Source: Ktedonobacterales bacterium (lineage in GTDB: Bacteria; Chloroflexota; Ktedonobacteria; Ktedonobacterales; Ktedonobacteraceae). Taken from it: DNA of 64,000 bases. Below the pieces are notes generated by a model, which saw only the letters and a list, made by a program, of their open reading frames with translations, was not told the DNA's origin and did no database searches. The translations under genes were made by a program, and so were the position numbers. The stretch covers positions 167,186-231,185 of the forward strand of contig DAIDJF010000001.1 of NCBI GenBank assembly GCA_027451525.1. The letters are read 5' to 3'. The stretch's first letter is position 1, and every line of letters starts with the position of its first letter. Positions 9,137 through 16,948 of the stretch are shown piece after piece.

Positions 9137-9484
9137 ATGAGCCAATATAGCGAGCCAGTGCCAACGTCGTTTCTGCTCGATGAAGAGCAGCGCCATTTGC
9201 TTCTTTCGTGGAGTGATGAGCATGAGAGTATTCATAGTTGGGAAGCCCTACGCTGGGCATGTCCGTGTGCATGGTGTGCGGGAGAGGGTGGGCAACCAGG
9301 GATGTTATCGAAGAAGCAGAGTTTGAGTATCGAGGAAACGACACTGGTGAATCTGGAGCCTGTAGGACGTTATGGGTTAACGCCTGTATGGGAAGATGGG
9401 CATAAAACAGGCATTTATACGTTTGAGAAATTGCGGGCGAGCTGTGAATGTGATGACTGCCGTAAAAAACGTACTAAATGGTAG
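9137..9484 (+). CDS. DUF971 (gamma-butyrobetaine hydroxylase N-domain-like) protein
   Basis: A 115-residue protein matching DUF971: a W-x-D/S-x-H-E-S opening, the Cys cluster CPCAWC and the conserved YGLTPVWEDGHKTGIYTFE stretch. A second Cys group CECDDC follows near the end. The fold is the small N-terminal domain of gamma-butyrobetaine hydroxylase and of some Mrp/NBP35 proteins; the two Cys groups suggest Zn or Fe-S binding. It is free-standing here. TATAAT at 9050-9055 could be its -10 box and GGAGG precedes the start. Exact function unknown. Confidence 0.85.
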   Translation: MSQYSEPVPTSFLLDEEQRHLLLSWSDEHESIHSWEALRWACPCAWCAGEGGQPGMLSKKQSLSIEETTLVNLEPVGRYGLTPVWEDGHKTGIYTFEKLRASCECDDCRKKRTKW

Positions 9485-9589
9485 TTTTTGTTAGCATGTG
9501 TTTTCTCTCTCGTTCTAATTAAGAAGAACGGTAAAGACGGGCTTCCTGGATTACTTCGGGAAGTCCTATGCAGATGATGGAGAATGCAT

Positions 9590-9754
9590 ATGCCAACGAA
9601 AGGAATCACCGCACCTGTAGTAACAGCAAGTACGCCTGTTGTGAAGCGTCGTAAGCCCTATATTTCTGGTCTCATGTTGCGTTTATTGATCGCTTTTGTA
9701 ATTAGCTGGTTAATTGTATTGGCCTTTTTTGTAACGACAGTGGCTTCGCGCTAA
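9590..9754 (+). CDS. Small single-span membrane protein (54 aa)
   Basis: ATG at 9590 preceded by GGAGA at 6-nt spacing gives a 54-residue protein: a basic stretch (VKRRKPY), then one hydrophobic helix (about residues 29-50) ending in SR. It sits between DUF971 and a hairpin, about 100 bp after DUF971, possibly co-transcribed. No family recognised. The clear RBS, start and membrane segment make it a credible small gene. Confidence 0.55.
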   Translation: MPTKGITAPVVTASTPVVKRRKPYISGLMLRLLIAFVISWLIVLAFFVTTVASR

Positions 9755-9793
9755 TCGCATATTGATATTTGGCGGTATGTGAGATTGGCAGAG

Positions 9794-9835
9794 CCGTATC
9801 AAGCTGATAGGTGAGGGAACTGCAACTTGATACGG
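9794..9835. terminator. Hairpin between convergent units
   Basis: CCGTATCAAG (9794-9803) and CTTGATACGG (9826-9835) form a perfect 10-bp stem with a 22-nt loop, between the small membrane protein and the convergent SDR gene. There is no U-tract on either side, so termination is inferred from position. Confidence 0.55.
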
Positions 9836-9870
9836 TCCTAACCACAATGATGATTTTGAGCAGACGTAGA

Positions 9871-10695
9871 CTATTGTGTGATCTGTTGGAGTCGTTGCCT
9901 GAAAGATTCGCCCATCAACATTTCAGCTTTTTCAGGATTATCCTTCATAATTTGAAGAACCAGCGCAATATCCTGGTTGGGAGCCAGCGTCACGTCTCGC
10001 TGATCGGTCTCTACAGCCTGAACAATAGCAGATGCTACCTGATCGGGGGTGAGCTTGGCTTCAATGTTAAGTAGTTGCGCGGAGAGTGCTTCTTGTTGGA
10101 TCATTGGCGTATCAACCCAGGCTGGGTAGACGGTGGTGACATGAATGCCGGTGCCATGGAGTTCCGCACTTAGGGCGATAGAGAAACCGCGTACTGCCCA
10201 TTTACTGGCGCAGTATCCGCTGAGTAGCGGGGCACCAAGTTTTCCCGCGACGGAACTCAAAAACACAAAATTCCCCGCTTGTTGTTGACGCATTGTAGGT
10301 AACGCGGCGCGAACACAGTGATATGTTCCCATAAAATTGATATTGAGCATGCGCTGCATCTCATCGCCTGTAAACAGATCAATAAGACCACCGTTGCCAA
10401 CACCTGCACTGGTAACAACGAGGTCAATGCGTCCGTTTAAGCGTAAAGCTTCTTGCATGAGAGCGTGAACCTGTTCCTCTTTTGTCACATCGGTGACAAC
10501 ACTTACTACTTGCGCATGTGAGGAAAGATGTTGCGCGCGCACCTGCTCTTTGGCTTGCTCCAATCCTTGTGCGTTAATATCTGCTAATACGATATGCGCA
10601 CCTCTGGCATAGAGGGCACGCGCTGTTGCTAAACCAATGCCGCTTGCACCGCCAGTAATCACTGCAACCGCGTCAGTGAAATTCGTTAAGGCCAT
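9871..10695 (-). CDS. Short-chain dehydrogenase/reductase
   Basis: A 274-residue classical SDR: cofactor motif TGGASGIG, an Asp (VLADIN) at the end of strand 2 that favours NAD(H), SAG in place of NAG, and the catalytic Ser with YCASK. The C-terminal lid is typical. Substrate not determinable; an alcohol or ketone oxidoreductase of the cytosol. RBS GAGGAG precedes the ATG. It follows the MarR gene by about 120 bp on the same strand, so the regulator probably controls it. Confidence 0.88.
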   Translation of the reverse strand: MALTNFTDAVAVITGGASGIGLATARALYARGAHIVLADINAQGLEQAKEQVRAQHLSSHAQVVSVVTDVTKEEQVHALMQEALRLNGRIDLVVTSAGVGNGGLIDLFTGDEMQRMLNINFMGTYHCVRAALPTMRQQQAGNFVFLSSVAGKLGAPLLSGYCASKWAVRGFSIALSAELHGTGIHVTTVYPAWVDTPMIQQEALSAQLLNIEAKLTPDQVASAIVQAVETDQRDVTLAPNQDIALVLQIMKDNPEKAEMLMGESFRQRLQQITQ

Positions 10696-10816
10696 GTTCG
10701 ACTCCTCTCAAGCTACGATGTTGATAAAAACAGTGCAGGATGCTTATTCATGCCATCCTTGTGTGTTTCATCTTACGTGTTGATAGACGAACATGTCAAA
10801 TAGCCGAAGTAGTTTT

Positions 10817-11353
10817 TTAGAGGGCAGGATTTGCCAGATCGGGCTGGAGAAACTTTTGGCCTTGTTCAAAAGCGCGTTCGATGATGATGGTCTCTTTATC
10901 CTGCTGATATTGTTGTGAAAGAAGTGCTGCGAGTGCTTGTAGTGAGGTAAAGATGTTTTGGCGGTCATCCTCTGAAAGTGCTTGTAAGCGTTCGCGTGTC
11001 ATATATTCCCGTGCAACCATGACTGCACTACGTAATCGCTGTCCGCGTTCAGTTAAAATGACACGTGTATAACGACGGTCTCCTGCTTTGCCGCGTTTTC
11101 GTGTCGCCAGTCCCTCTTCTTCCAATTTGTCCACAATGCTGGTGACGTTGCTTTTGTCGCAAATAAGCAATTGAGCTAGTTCACTGAGCGAACGTCCCTC
11201 GGCATCGCCAAGATGCACAAGTGCCCAGGACTGCGTAAGCGTGAGACCGAAACGCCGCATAAGAATCGAGTCGACCGTGTCAAGGCGAATGAAGGATTGC
11301 GAGATAAGCTGATAAATACCCTGTTCCAGTCCGTCCATTTCACCGTGTTCCAT
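10817..11353 (-). CDS. MarR-family transcriptional regulator
   Basis: A winged-helix regulator of about 178 residues: a helical dimerisation start, the recognition region LSELAQLLICDKSNVTSIVD and the wing EEEGLATRKRGKAGDRRYTRV with the conserved D-R-R. The ATG at 11353 has AGGA six nt upstream; an ATG at 11368 lacks an RBS and would sit almost on the operator. Upstream gene of a probable two-gene unit with the SDR. Such regulators usually release DNA on binding a small aromatic or lipid ligand and repress their own operon. Confidence 0.88.
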   Translation of the reverse strand: MEHGEMDGLEQGIYQLISQSFIRLDTVDSILMRRFGLTLTQSWALVHLGDAEGRSLSELAQLLICDKSNVTSIVDKLEEEGLATRKRGKAGDRRYTRVILTERGQRLRSAVMVAREYMTRERLQALSEDDRQNIFTSLQALAALLSQQYQQDKETIIIERAFEQGQKFLQPDLANPAL

Positions 11354-11372
11354 ATGTGTTCCTGCCATGCTG

Positions 11373-11391
11373 TTGACTAACCAACTGTCAA
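11373..11391. promoter_or_regulatory. Probable MarR operator
   Basis: TTGAC-taaccaact-GTCAA, an inverted repeat 20 bp upstream of the MarR start, with spacing typical of MarR-family sites. Autorepression is inferred. The rest of the divergent gap to 11624 shows nothing else that I can name. Confidence 0.5.
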
Positions 11392-11623
11392 ATTTTTAAC
11401 AGTATAACATGAGAAGGTGCTGCCGTCAATGGATATTCCCACGCTTGCTGGCATGCCGACTGCACACAAAGTAGGAATGGAACGGATTGAAATGATGTTG
11501 ATATAGACAAAGAGGGAAACGGCGATTTAAAATAGATGAAATACGGATATATGGATTGCTACCTGCCTCTGAAAGCTCAAAGACAGGTGGAGATCTCCAC
11601 GTTTTGGAAAGAGCGACGAAATA

Positions 11624-12517
11624 ATGGTAGTAAGTCTTGGTATAGAGTATGATGGCCGCGTGTATAGAACCTGTTTGCTTGAACAGGGAGTGCCACGGGA
11701 GATGTTCTCGTTTCCTGATGCTCAAGCAATGTTACAGTATATGCGGCAGGCGGGCGGGATATATCCAGAACTGGCAGTGACTTTGTCTGCGCGGTGTGAT
11801 CTCCCGTGCGGTAAGCGGGAAACGCATGACGATAAGCGTATGCAGTCCCTGTTTCATGCTGAACGTTATGAACGCGATACACAGTTGGAAGCTCTGAACG
11901 CTGTTTGTGCGACAATTCAGGCAGAACATAAGAAGGGCTATGTGTTGCCACTGGTACGTCATCTGCCCACAATACCACTTTATCGCACACTCTATCGACA
12001 GATGATGGGCTTTTCTAGCACAGTATCGGCTGTGGTTACATTGCTCTATCGGATGCGCGTGCAAGAGGCGAGTTGGACAGAGATGCGTTTTATGTATCTT
12101 GACCTGGATATGGCAGCAAGAAAAATTGTCGTTCTACAGGATGGCTCTATCATTGATGGCATTACACGCGATCTTTCGCCACTTCTTTTTCAGGAGACAG
12201 CGGATAAAGAAGAACAGAAGCTTGTGCAGCAGGCTTTTTGGGAGGAGTTAGAGCAGGATTTTGCTAGTTTGTTAGCCTTGCATCACAATGAGGATATTGT
12301 TCTAAAAATAAGCAATCTACAGGGCAAGGAACAACAGCTAAAGGATGCGGTTATTGAGCGGCTTGGAGAAAATTATCAATACTATATCGCTCCGGGTGAG
12401 GAAAACGAGGGTTTTGAGTCGGCCTTTGGAGCAGCACTTGTAGGTGAAGGCTTTGCCAGTTCAGGTATTGCGGCAGAAGTCGTGTTACAACTCCATCTGC
12501 CGCAACCGCACTATTAG
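11624..12517 (+). CDS. ASKHA-like protein, distantly like DUF1464 / butyrate kinase family
   Basis: A 297-residue protein not firmly recognised. It begins with a short beta strand (VVSLGIEYDG), has a mid-protein phosphate-2-like strand (FMYLDLDMAARKIVVLQDGSIIDG) and a C-terminal GFESAFGAALVGEGFA, a layout like acetate/butyrate-kinase-type ATPases and the archaeal DUF1464 group. It is single-gene, convergent with the YihY gene with only 14 bp between the stops. A kinase activity is inference from fold resemblance; no close match is claimed. Confidence 0.55.
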   Translation: MVVSLGIEYDGRVYRTCLLEQGVPREMFSFPDAQAMLQYMRQAGGIYPELAVTLSARCDLPCGKRETHDDKRMQSLFHAERYERDTQLEALNAVCATIQAEHKKGYVLPLVRHLPTIPLYRTLYRQMMGFSSTVSAVVTLLYRMRVQEASWTEMRFMYLDLDMAARKIVVLQDGSIIDGITRDLSPLLFQETADKEEQKLVQQAFWEELEQDFASLLALHHNEDIVLKISNLQGKEQQLKDAVIERLGENYQYYIAPGEENEGFESAFGAALVGEGFASSGIAAEVVLQLHLPQPHY

Positions 12518-12531
12518 TCGTCGTTCTGTTT

Positions 12532-13851
12532 TTATCCAATCGGTCCACGCCGCCGCAGACGTAATACTTCCACCACAAAGGCTATGGTAGAACCGATTAT
12601 CACTTCGGCAATGGTAAGTAATTGCGTGGACATGTTACTTCTGCGCGATGAAGTTGTGTGTTGTACCTCGCGCTGTGTTTCTGTGTGCGTGGTTGCAGCA
12701 TTGGCTTTTTTAGATTGTTGTCCATTGTTTTGTTTTTGTGTTCCTGCTGATGATTGTTGTGTTCCGGTATGAGAAGCGGAGGCGTTGTGCTCTGTAACTA
12801 CTTCTTTTGCATGTGCAGTATCCGCTTCTTTCGTTGGGCGTGCATCCTGGTGGGAAGGAGATTCTGCTGCCGGGCGGTCCTTATTCAGTTCACCGCCCAG
12901 GGTTGTTGCAAACGTTGCAAGATCATTCGGGAGCGGACGTACTCCTTCGAGGAAAAAGGCATTGATTTCGGCTCCCAGGAGCAGAATGAAGGCAAAGTAA
13001 TAGAAGAAAACCAGCAAGATAATGGCGAAGCCTACTTGCCCAACATAGCCACTTAACGAGTAGCGAATGTAGTAAGGGAAGAGAATCAGGTATACCTCAA
13101 GGGCTAGTGCGGCTATGAGTGCGCCGAGCCAGCTATGTTTGAAACTGATGTGTTGATTGGGCACAACGATGTAGATGGCCTCAAACAGAATGAAAGCCGC
13201 CAAAAAGCCGCCAATTGGTCCACCAAGTGATACTGCAATCGTGATGCCCGGTATGTTATGCAACGGGGTACGTTGGAGTAATCCGAGAATGAGAGACGGG
13301 CCGCTAGATGCAAAAATCATGATCGGAATCAAGATGATAAACAAGAGTAACATTAGAATAGCCATGATATTTTGGCGGATAAAGGTTCTGGGCCGCACAT
13401 GATAGATGATATCCAGGCAGGCTTCGATCACAAGAAACAAGCGTGAACCAAAGAAGATAGCGAGAATAGTTGCTATCAGGCCGAGAATGCCAGAGTTCTT
13501 ATTGAGCTGATGAACGATGTTGGTAATGATGTTGGCCGAAACTGACGAAGGAAGCACGTGTTGGATATTAGTGATAATAGTTGAATTAATCGAACTACCT
13601 ACTATTATGCCCGTAATGGATAGGATTGCGACCGCAATTGGGAAAATAGATAATAGAAGGTTATACGCCAGCATCCCTGAAAAGTTGAAAACCCAATCAT
13701 TGTTGGCCTTCGTGTAAAAACTAATGATCGGTTTTACGTGCTGTGTGGCGGTGGCGGCTTCATTCATTGACTTTGCCCCCATTACAGCAAGTGGACTATC
13801 TTGTTTTTGTTCTGTTTGCTGCCCGGCTGATTTCTGCTGTTGTGTAGTCAT
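12532..13851 (-). CDS. YihY/BrkB (UPF0761) family membrane protein
   Basis: About 439 residues. Residues 30-315 carry six hydrophobic segments with family features: NDWVFNFSGMLAYNLLLSIFP at the start of the first and LLLGAEINAFFLEG at the end of the last. The following ~110 residues are Gln/Ser/Thr-rich and disordered, and the C-terminus ends with another hydrophobic helix (LLTIAEVIIGSTIAFVVEVL), an unusual extension. The ATG at 13851 with AGGAG ten nt upstream is preferred over the GTG at 13860. The family was once called ribonuclease BN; the real role in bacteria is unsettled (membrane transport proposed). Confidence 0.88.
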   Translation of the reverse strand: MTTQQQKSAGQQTEQKQDSPLAVMGAKSMNEAATATQHVKPIISFYTKANNDWVFNFSGMLAYNLLLSIFPIAVAILSITGIIVGSSINSTIITNIQHVLPSSVSANIITNIVHQLNKNSGILGLIATILAIFFGSRLFLVIEACLDIIYHVRPRTFIRQNIMAILMLLLFIILIPIMIFASSGPSLILGLLQRTPLHNIPGITIAVSLGGPIGGFLAAFILFEAIYIVVPNQHISFKHSWLGALIAALALEVYLILFPYYIRYSLSGYVGQVGFAIILLVFFYYFAFILLLGAEINAFFLEGVRPLPNDLATFATTLGGELNKDRPAAESPSHQDARPTKEADTAHAKEVVTEHNASASHTGTQQSSAGTQKQNNGQQSKKANAATTHTETQREVQHTTSSRRSNMSTQLLTIAEVIIGSTIAFVVEVLRLRRRGPIG

Positions 13852-14038
13852 GCACTCCACGCTCCTGCTCGTTATTGATGGTAGCTTCTATCAAGAGAGA
13901 GCTTTTTTCAACAAGTTGGGTAATCTAAAAACGGTGAGATGAATATGCGGTTTGTCTACTTCACGGATGAATATGTAAACACGTTTCATTCTTGTGGTGC
14001 ATTGTACATGGTATGATAGAATAGAAAAAAGCCAGTCT

Positions 14039-14338
14039 ATGTATGCAGAGATGAAACGAATGAATACATCGCCAAAGTCATTTGCCTCACTTTTATGGGA
14101 CGTTGTGCGTTTGAGTGCGCGAACGTTCTGGCGCAGCACGATAAATCCAGCCCGTCCATTTGTGGAGCGTCAGCAAGCGTTGACGGTGTTAGGATTGCCG
14201 CCTAATGCCACGCCTCAACAGATCAAGCGACGTTATCGCGCACTTGCTAAACGTTTTCATCCTGACTGTGGAGGAGATCCGCAACAGATGCAGAGAATTA
14301 TTGCCGCTTACGAGTTGTTGATGAAAGAGCATGCATAA
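14039..14338 (+). CDS. Small J-domain protein
   Basis: About 99 residues; an N-terminal ~35-residue helical stretch, then a J-domain: ALTVLGLPPNATPQQIKRRYRA, the HPD tripeptide (FHPDCGG) and helix IV. It should stimulate an Hsp70 (DnaK). It has no zinc or client-binding domain, so it is a specialised type III co-chaperone. The start is uncertain: ATGs at 13994, 14039 and 14051 are all in frame and none has a strong RBS. Confidence 0.8.
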   Translation: MYAEMKRMNTSPKSFASLLWDVVRLSARTFWRSTINPARPFVERQQALTVLGLPPNATPQQIKRRYRALAKRFHPDCGGDPQQMQRIIAAYELLMKEHA

Positions 14339-14368
14339 TATGATGGTTTCTGCTACGTCATTTACAGG

Positions 14369-15076
14369 TTAGGGTAGGCGGGCACCACATTGATTGCAAA
14401 ATCGCTTGCCTGCACGTACACGTGCGCCACACTGATCACAAAAGAGCGTCTCGACCTGTTCTGGTGCAGATGAAGGCGGATTTTGTTGATATGGAGCTTG
14501 CGCTGTGCTCTCACCTCCACGTGTCTTAGATATAGCTGGTGCTGGTGGTGATACGGGAGGCGGGTTGGAAGTCTGAGCACCCACCTGTGGTTCCTGTACC
14601 GATTGAATAGTATCGTGAATGGTCTTGGCTGCTTTAATAGCGATGCTACCGATTGTACCAGCAATTTTGATCCCTTTCGCGATATCCTCCATGTCCATTT
14701 TCATGCGTTGAGCGGGAGGGAGGAGTGTAGAGTCAGAGAGTTTGTTAAAAAAGTTTGAGCCGATCTGTAGACCATCCCCGTTCCACGAAATCTGTCCCTC
14801 TTGTTGGGTACCATCATCGAATGTAAGCGTCAGGGTATTTCCTTGCGTACTGTAAGATCCTTCACGACGCGTCTCTGCAGCGTTAGCTGTGACTGGTTGA
14901 CCATTGATAAGTGCCTTTGCAGCATGAGTGGCGCGGCTGCTATCCTGGATGATTAGAAGGAAGCGTCCATTGGCGTAGAGTGTAAGGCGGTCAATACGTG
15001 ATGTAAAGTAGTCAAGGCCTATCCCTGAACGATGGACATACTCGTATTGGCCTGTAACAGGTTTGTTAATAGCCAT
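14369..15076 (-). CDS. Zinc-ribbon protein with N-terminal beta domain
   Basis: A 235-residue cytosolic protein. Residues 1-130 look like a beta-rich domain (GQYEYVHRSGIGLDYFTSRI ... LTLTFDDGTQQEGQISWNGD); a short helical segment (IAKGIKIAGTIGSIAIKAAK) follows; then a Pro/Ser/Gln linker; the last 25 residues are a double-CxxC zinc ribbon (CDQCGARVRAGKRFCNQCG). GGAGG precedes the ATG at 15076, which is why the longer in-frame start at 15202 is rejected. Function unknown. It is downstream of the XRE-TPR regulator on the same strand but separated by a hairpin. Confidence 0.75.
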   Translation of the reverse strand: MAINKPVTGQYEYVHRSGIGLDYFTSRIDRLTLYANGRFLLIIQDSSRATHAAKALINGQPVTANAAETRREGSYSTQGNTLTLTFDDGTQQEGQISWNGDGLQIGSNFFNKLSDSTLLPPAQRMKMDMEDIAKGIKIAGTIGSIAIKAAKTIHDTIQSVQEPQVGAQTSNPPPVSPPAPAISKTRGGESTAQAPYQQNPPSSAPEQVETLFCDQCGARVRAGKRFCNQCGARLP

Positions 15077-15177
15077 ATTCAATCCTCCAAAGCAGTCAAT
15101 GTTATATGCGCGGGCTAATAGGGAGCTAAACAGTATCATGCGGACACATGCTGCTCTATGCTCATATATGGTACGTG

Positions 15178-15209
15178 CCAGTATATGTGAAGGTTGTTGC
15201 ACATACTGG
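15178..15209 (-). terminator. Hairpin after the XRE-TPR gene
   Basis: CCAGTATATGTG (15178-15189) pairs with CACATACTGG (15200-15209) with one bulged A, 29 bp past the stop of the regulator gene. No clear U-run, so the call is positional. Confidence 0.45.
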
Positions 15210-15237
15210 ACACGGCCCTGTGAGCTCTTTGTGTGCC

Positions 15238-16554
15238 TTAAGCATTGGCCGTTGTTTGTGCGACAACCTCGGAGAGTTGTTGGACCTCCTCTAATATTAT
15301 ATTGCCTTCTGCGACCTGTCCTTTTTTAATCAGATGACGTGCTAAACGGAGGTTTGCCTGAACACGGGAGGCAGTACAGTCGGCATCGTCCAATATCAAT
15401 GTAGCTTGGCGGAATGCCTGTTCTGCCTCTTTATTATTCCCTATGGCTTCTTGCACTCTTCCTAGCATGATATGGGCGTCAGCTTGACGCGCGATTTGCC
15501 CTTCTGCGCTTGTATCTACAGCCATTTCGGCATAGTGTAGGGCTTCTTCATAATCGGCATCTTCTAAGGCAAGCGCAGCAAGGGTAGAGGCGGCGGCTGA
15601 GAGAATACTGGCGCGAGATTTTTGTGCTTGTAGATCGCTTGTATTATAGCGTTGTGGGGTGTTTGTCCAGTATTCAATGAGATCGTGCATAGAACGCCGC
15701 ACGTTGTCTCGTCGTCCAAGTTCACGCTCAATCTGGGCCATCTGACAAAGAACGAGAGCGGCTTGTAACGGTTGATGAATGGAGCGGTATAAGACATGGG
15801 CATTCTCAGCATGTTCTAATGCAATACGCAACTTGTCCGCGCGACAAGAAGCGGAGGCAAGGGGACCACGCATATAATAGGCTTGCGTAAAGGCAATAAC
15901 CGCCATTCCCCAATGTGCTTCTGCCACATAGCCAAAGGGGGTATCCTGATTCATCATTTGCAGCGTTATTTCATATTCTTCAAATGCCCCCTCCAAGCCG
16001 AGTTCACGATAGGTTGCGGCGAGATGCAGATGGAGGAGCATAAGTTCTTGCTGCTGTTCGGCTGATAGACCTTCTTGTTTTGGTTGCTCACGAATAGCAT
16101 AGGTAAAATCTTGTAAAGCTTTTAAAAATTTTTTCTGTTCAAAGTAACATTGTCCACGTAGAGCGGCTAAACGCCAACGTTGTAAAAGAGGCAGTTGAGG
16201 GAAAATGATTTCTTGAAAAGCGCAAATAGCCTTTTGAAATTCTTTATTTTTAAGAAATTGGGTTATTTCGACGCGAAAGTCCTCATAGGACTTATATTGG
16301 CGTGCTTCAACTTCAGAAGCTCGGTGTTGCTGTGCCAATATTTCAAGATCGGTAAGTGGCAGATGGAGTCTTTCCGCCAGATAGTGCAGACTTTCTTGTG
16401 AAGGGTCAACACGATTGCGTTCTATTTGCGAGATGAGACTTGTGCTATACTGGTTTCCCGCAACATCGGCTAAGGAGAGGTGTAGCTCTTCCCGCGCGGC
16501 TCGAATGCGCCCTCCTAATGTGTCTGGTGATACGTGTTTTGATGGACGCGGCAT
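15238..16554 (-). CDS. XRE-type HTH regulator with TPR repeats
   Basis: A 438-residue protein. Residues about 12-70 are a Cro/C1-type helix-turn-helix (LGGRIRAAREELHLSLADVA ... STSLISQIERNRVDPS). Residues about 85-430 are helical tetratricopeptide repeats (KALQDFTYAIREQP, EEALHYAEMAVDTS, KEAEQAFRQATLIL). This architecture resembles peptide-sensing Rap/PlcR-like regulators in form, although no peptide gene is visible next to it. A good sigma-70-type promoter lies at 16602-16630. Confidence 0.85.
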   Translation of the reverse strand: MPRPSKHVSPDTLGGRIRAAREELHLSLADVAGNQYSTSLISQIERNRVDPSQESLHYLAERLHLPLTDLEILAQQHRASEVEARQYKSYEDFRVEITQFLKNKEFQKAICAFQEIIFPQLPLLQRWRLAALRGQCYFEQKKFLKALQDFTYAIREQPKQEGLSAEQQQELMLLHLHLAATYRELGLEGAFEEYEITLQMMNQDTPFGYVAEAHWGMAVIAFTQAYYMRGPLASASCRADKLRIALEHAENAHVLYRSIHQPLQAALVLCQMAQIERELGRRDNVRRSMHDLIEYWTNTPQRYNTSDLQAQKSRASILSAAASTLAALALEDADYEEALHYAEMAVDTSAEGQIARQADAHIMLGRVQEAIGNNKEAEQAFRQATLILDDADCTASRVQANLRLARHLIKKGQVAEGNIILEEVQQLSEVVAQTTANA

Positions 16555-16601
16555 CCGCCTATGCCATCCTTCCTAATGTGAGTATTGAATGCATAGAGGT
16601 A

Positions 16602-16630
16602 ATTATAATCGATACGAAAAGAAAATACAA
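16602..16630 (-). promoter_or_regulatory. Promoter of the XRE-TPR gene
   Basis: On the minus strand TTGTAT (16625-16630), 17-bp spacer, TATAAT (16602-16607), about 48 bp before the start codon. The 394-bp gap 16555-16948 is AT-rich and contains this promoter, that of parE at its other end, and no gene that I can support. Confidence 0.65.
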
Positions 16631-16884
16631 TCCCTATGTGAAAATGGTATGAAGCCAGGCGAACGGTACGATCAAAACACGTGAATTTTCTGTGCATGCT
16701 GTGTGAAAATACAAGAAAAGAAAGGAAATAAATATAAAAAAAGTAGCATCAAAATTCTTTCTTAGTGTAATGCGCGGTTTCGTATCTAAAGAAGCTGCTT
16801 TGCTGCTTTCATGTGTTTTGTCTTGTTACCAGAAATGACCCATATACAAAGAAAGAAATTTTGGAACTTTTGGTCTAAAGTATA

Positions 16885-16916
16885 TTGACTTTCAGCGGCT
16901 AAGGCTGTATGCTGAA
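16885..16916 (+). promoter_or_regulatory. Promoter of parE-parC with embedded inverted repeat
   Basis: TTGACT (16885-16890), 17-bp spacer, TATGCT (16908-16913). The inverted repeat TTCAGC (16891-16896) / GCTGAA (16911-16916) spans the spacer and the -10 box, so a bound protein or a supercoil-dependent cruciform there would affect initiation. Confidence 0.65.
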
Positions 16917-16948
16917 GAAGTGAAGTATAGGAAAGAGAGGAATGGTAG

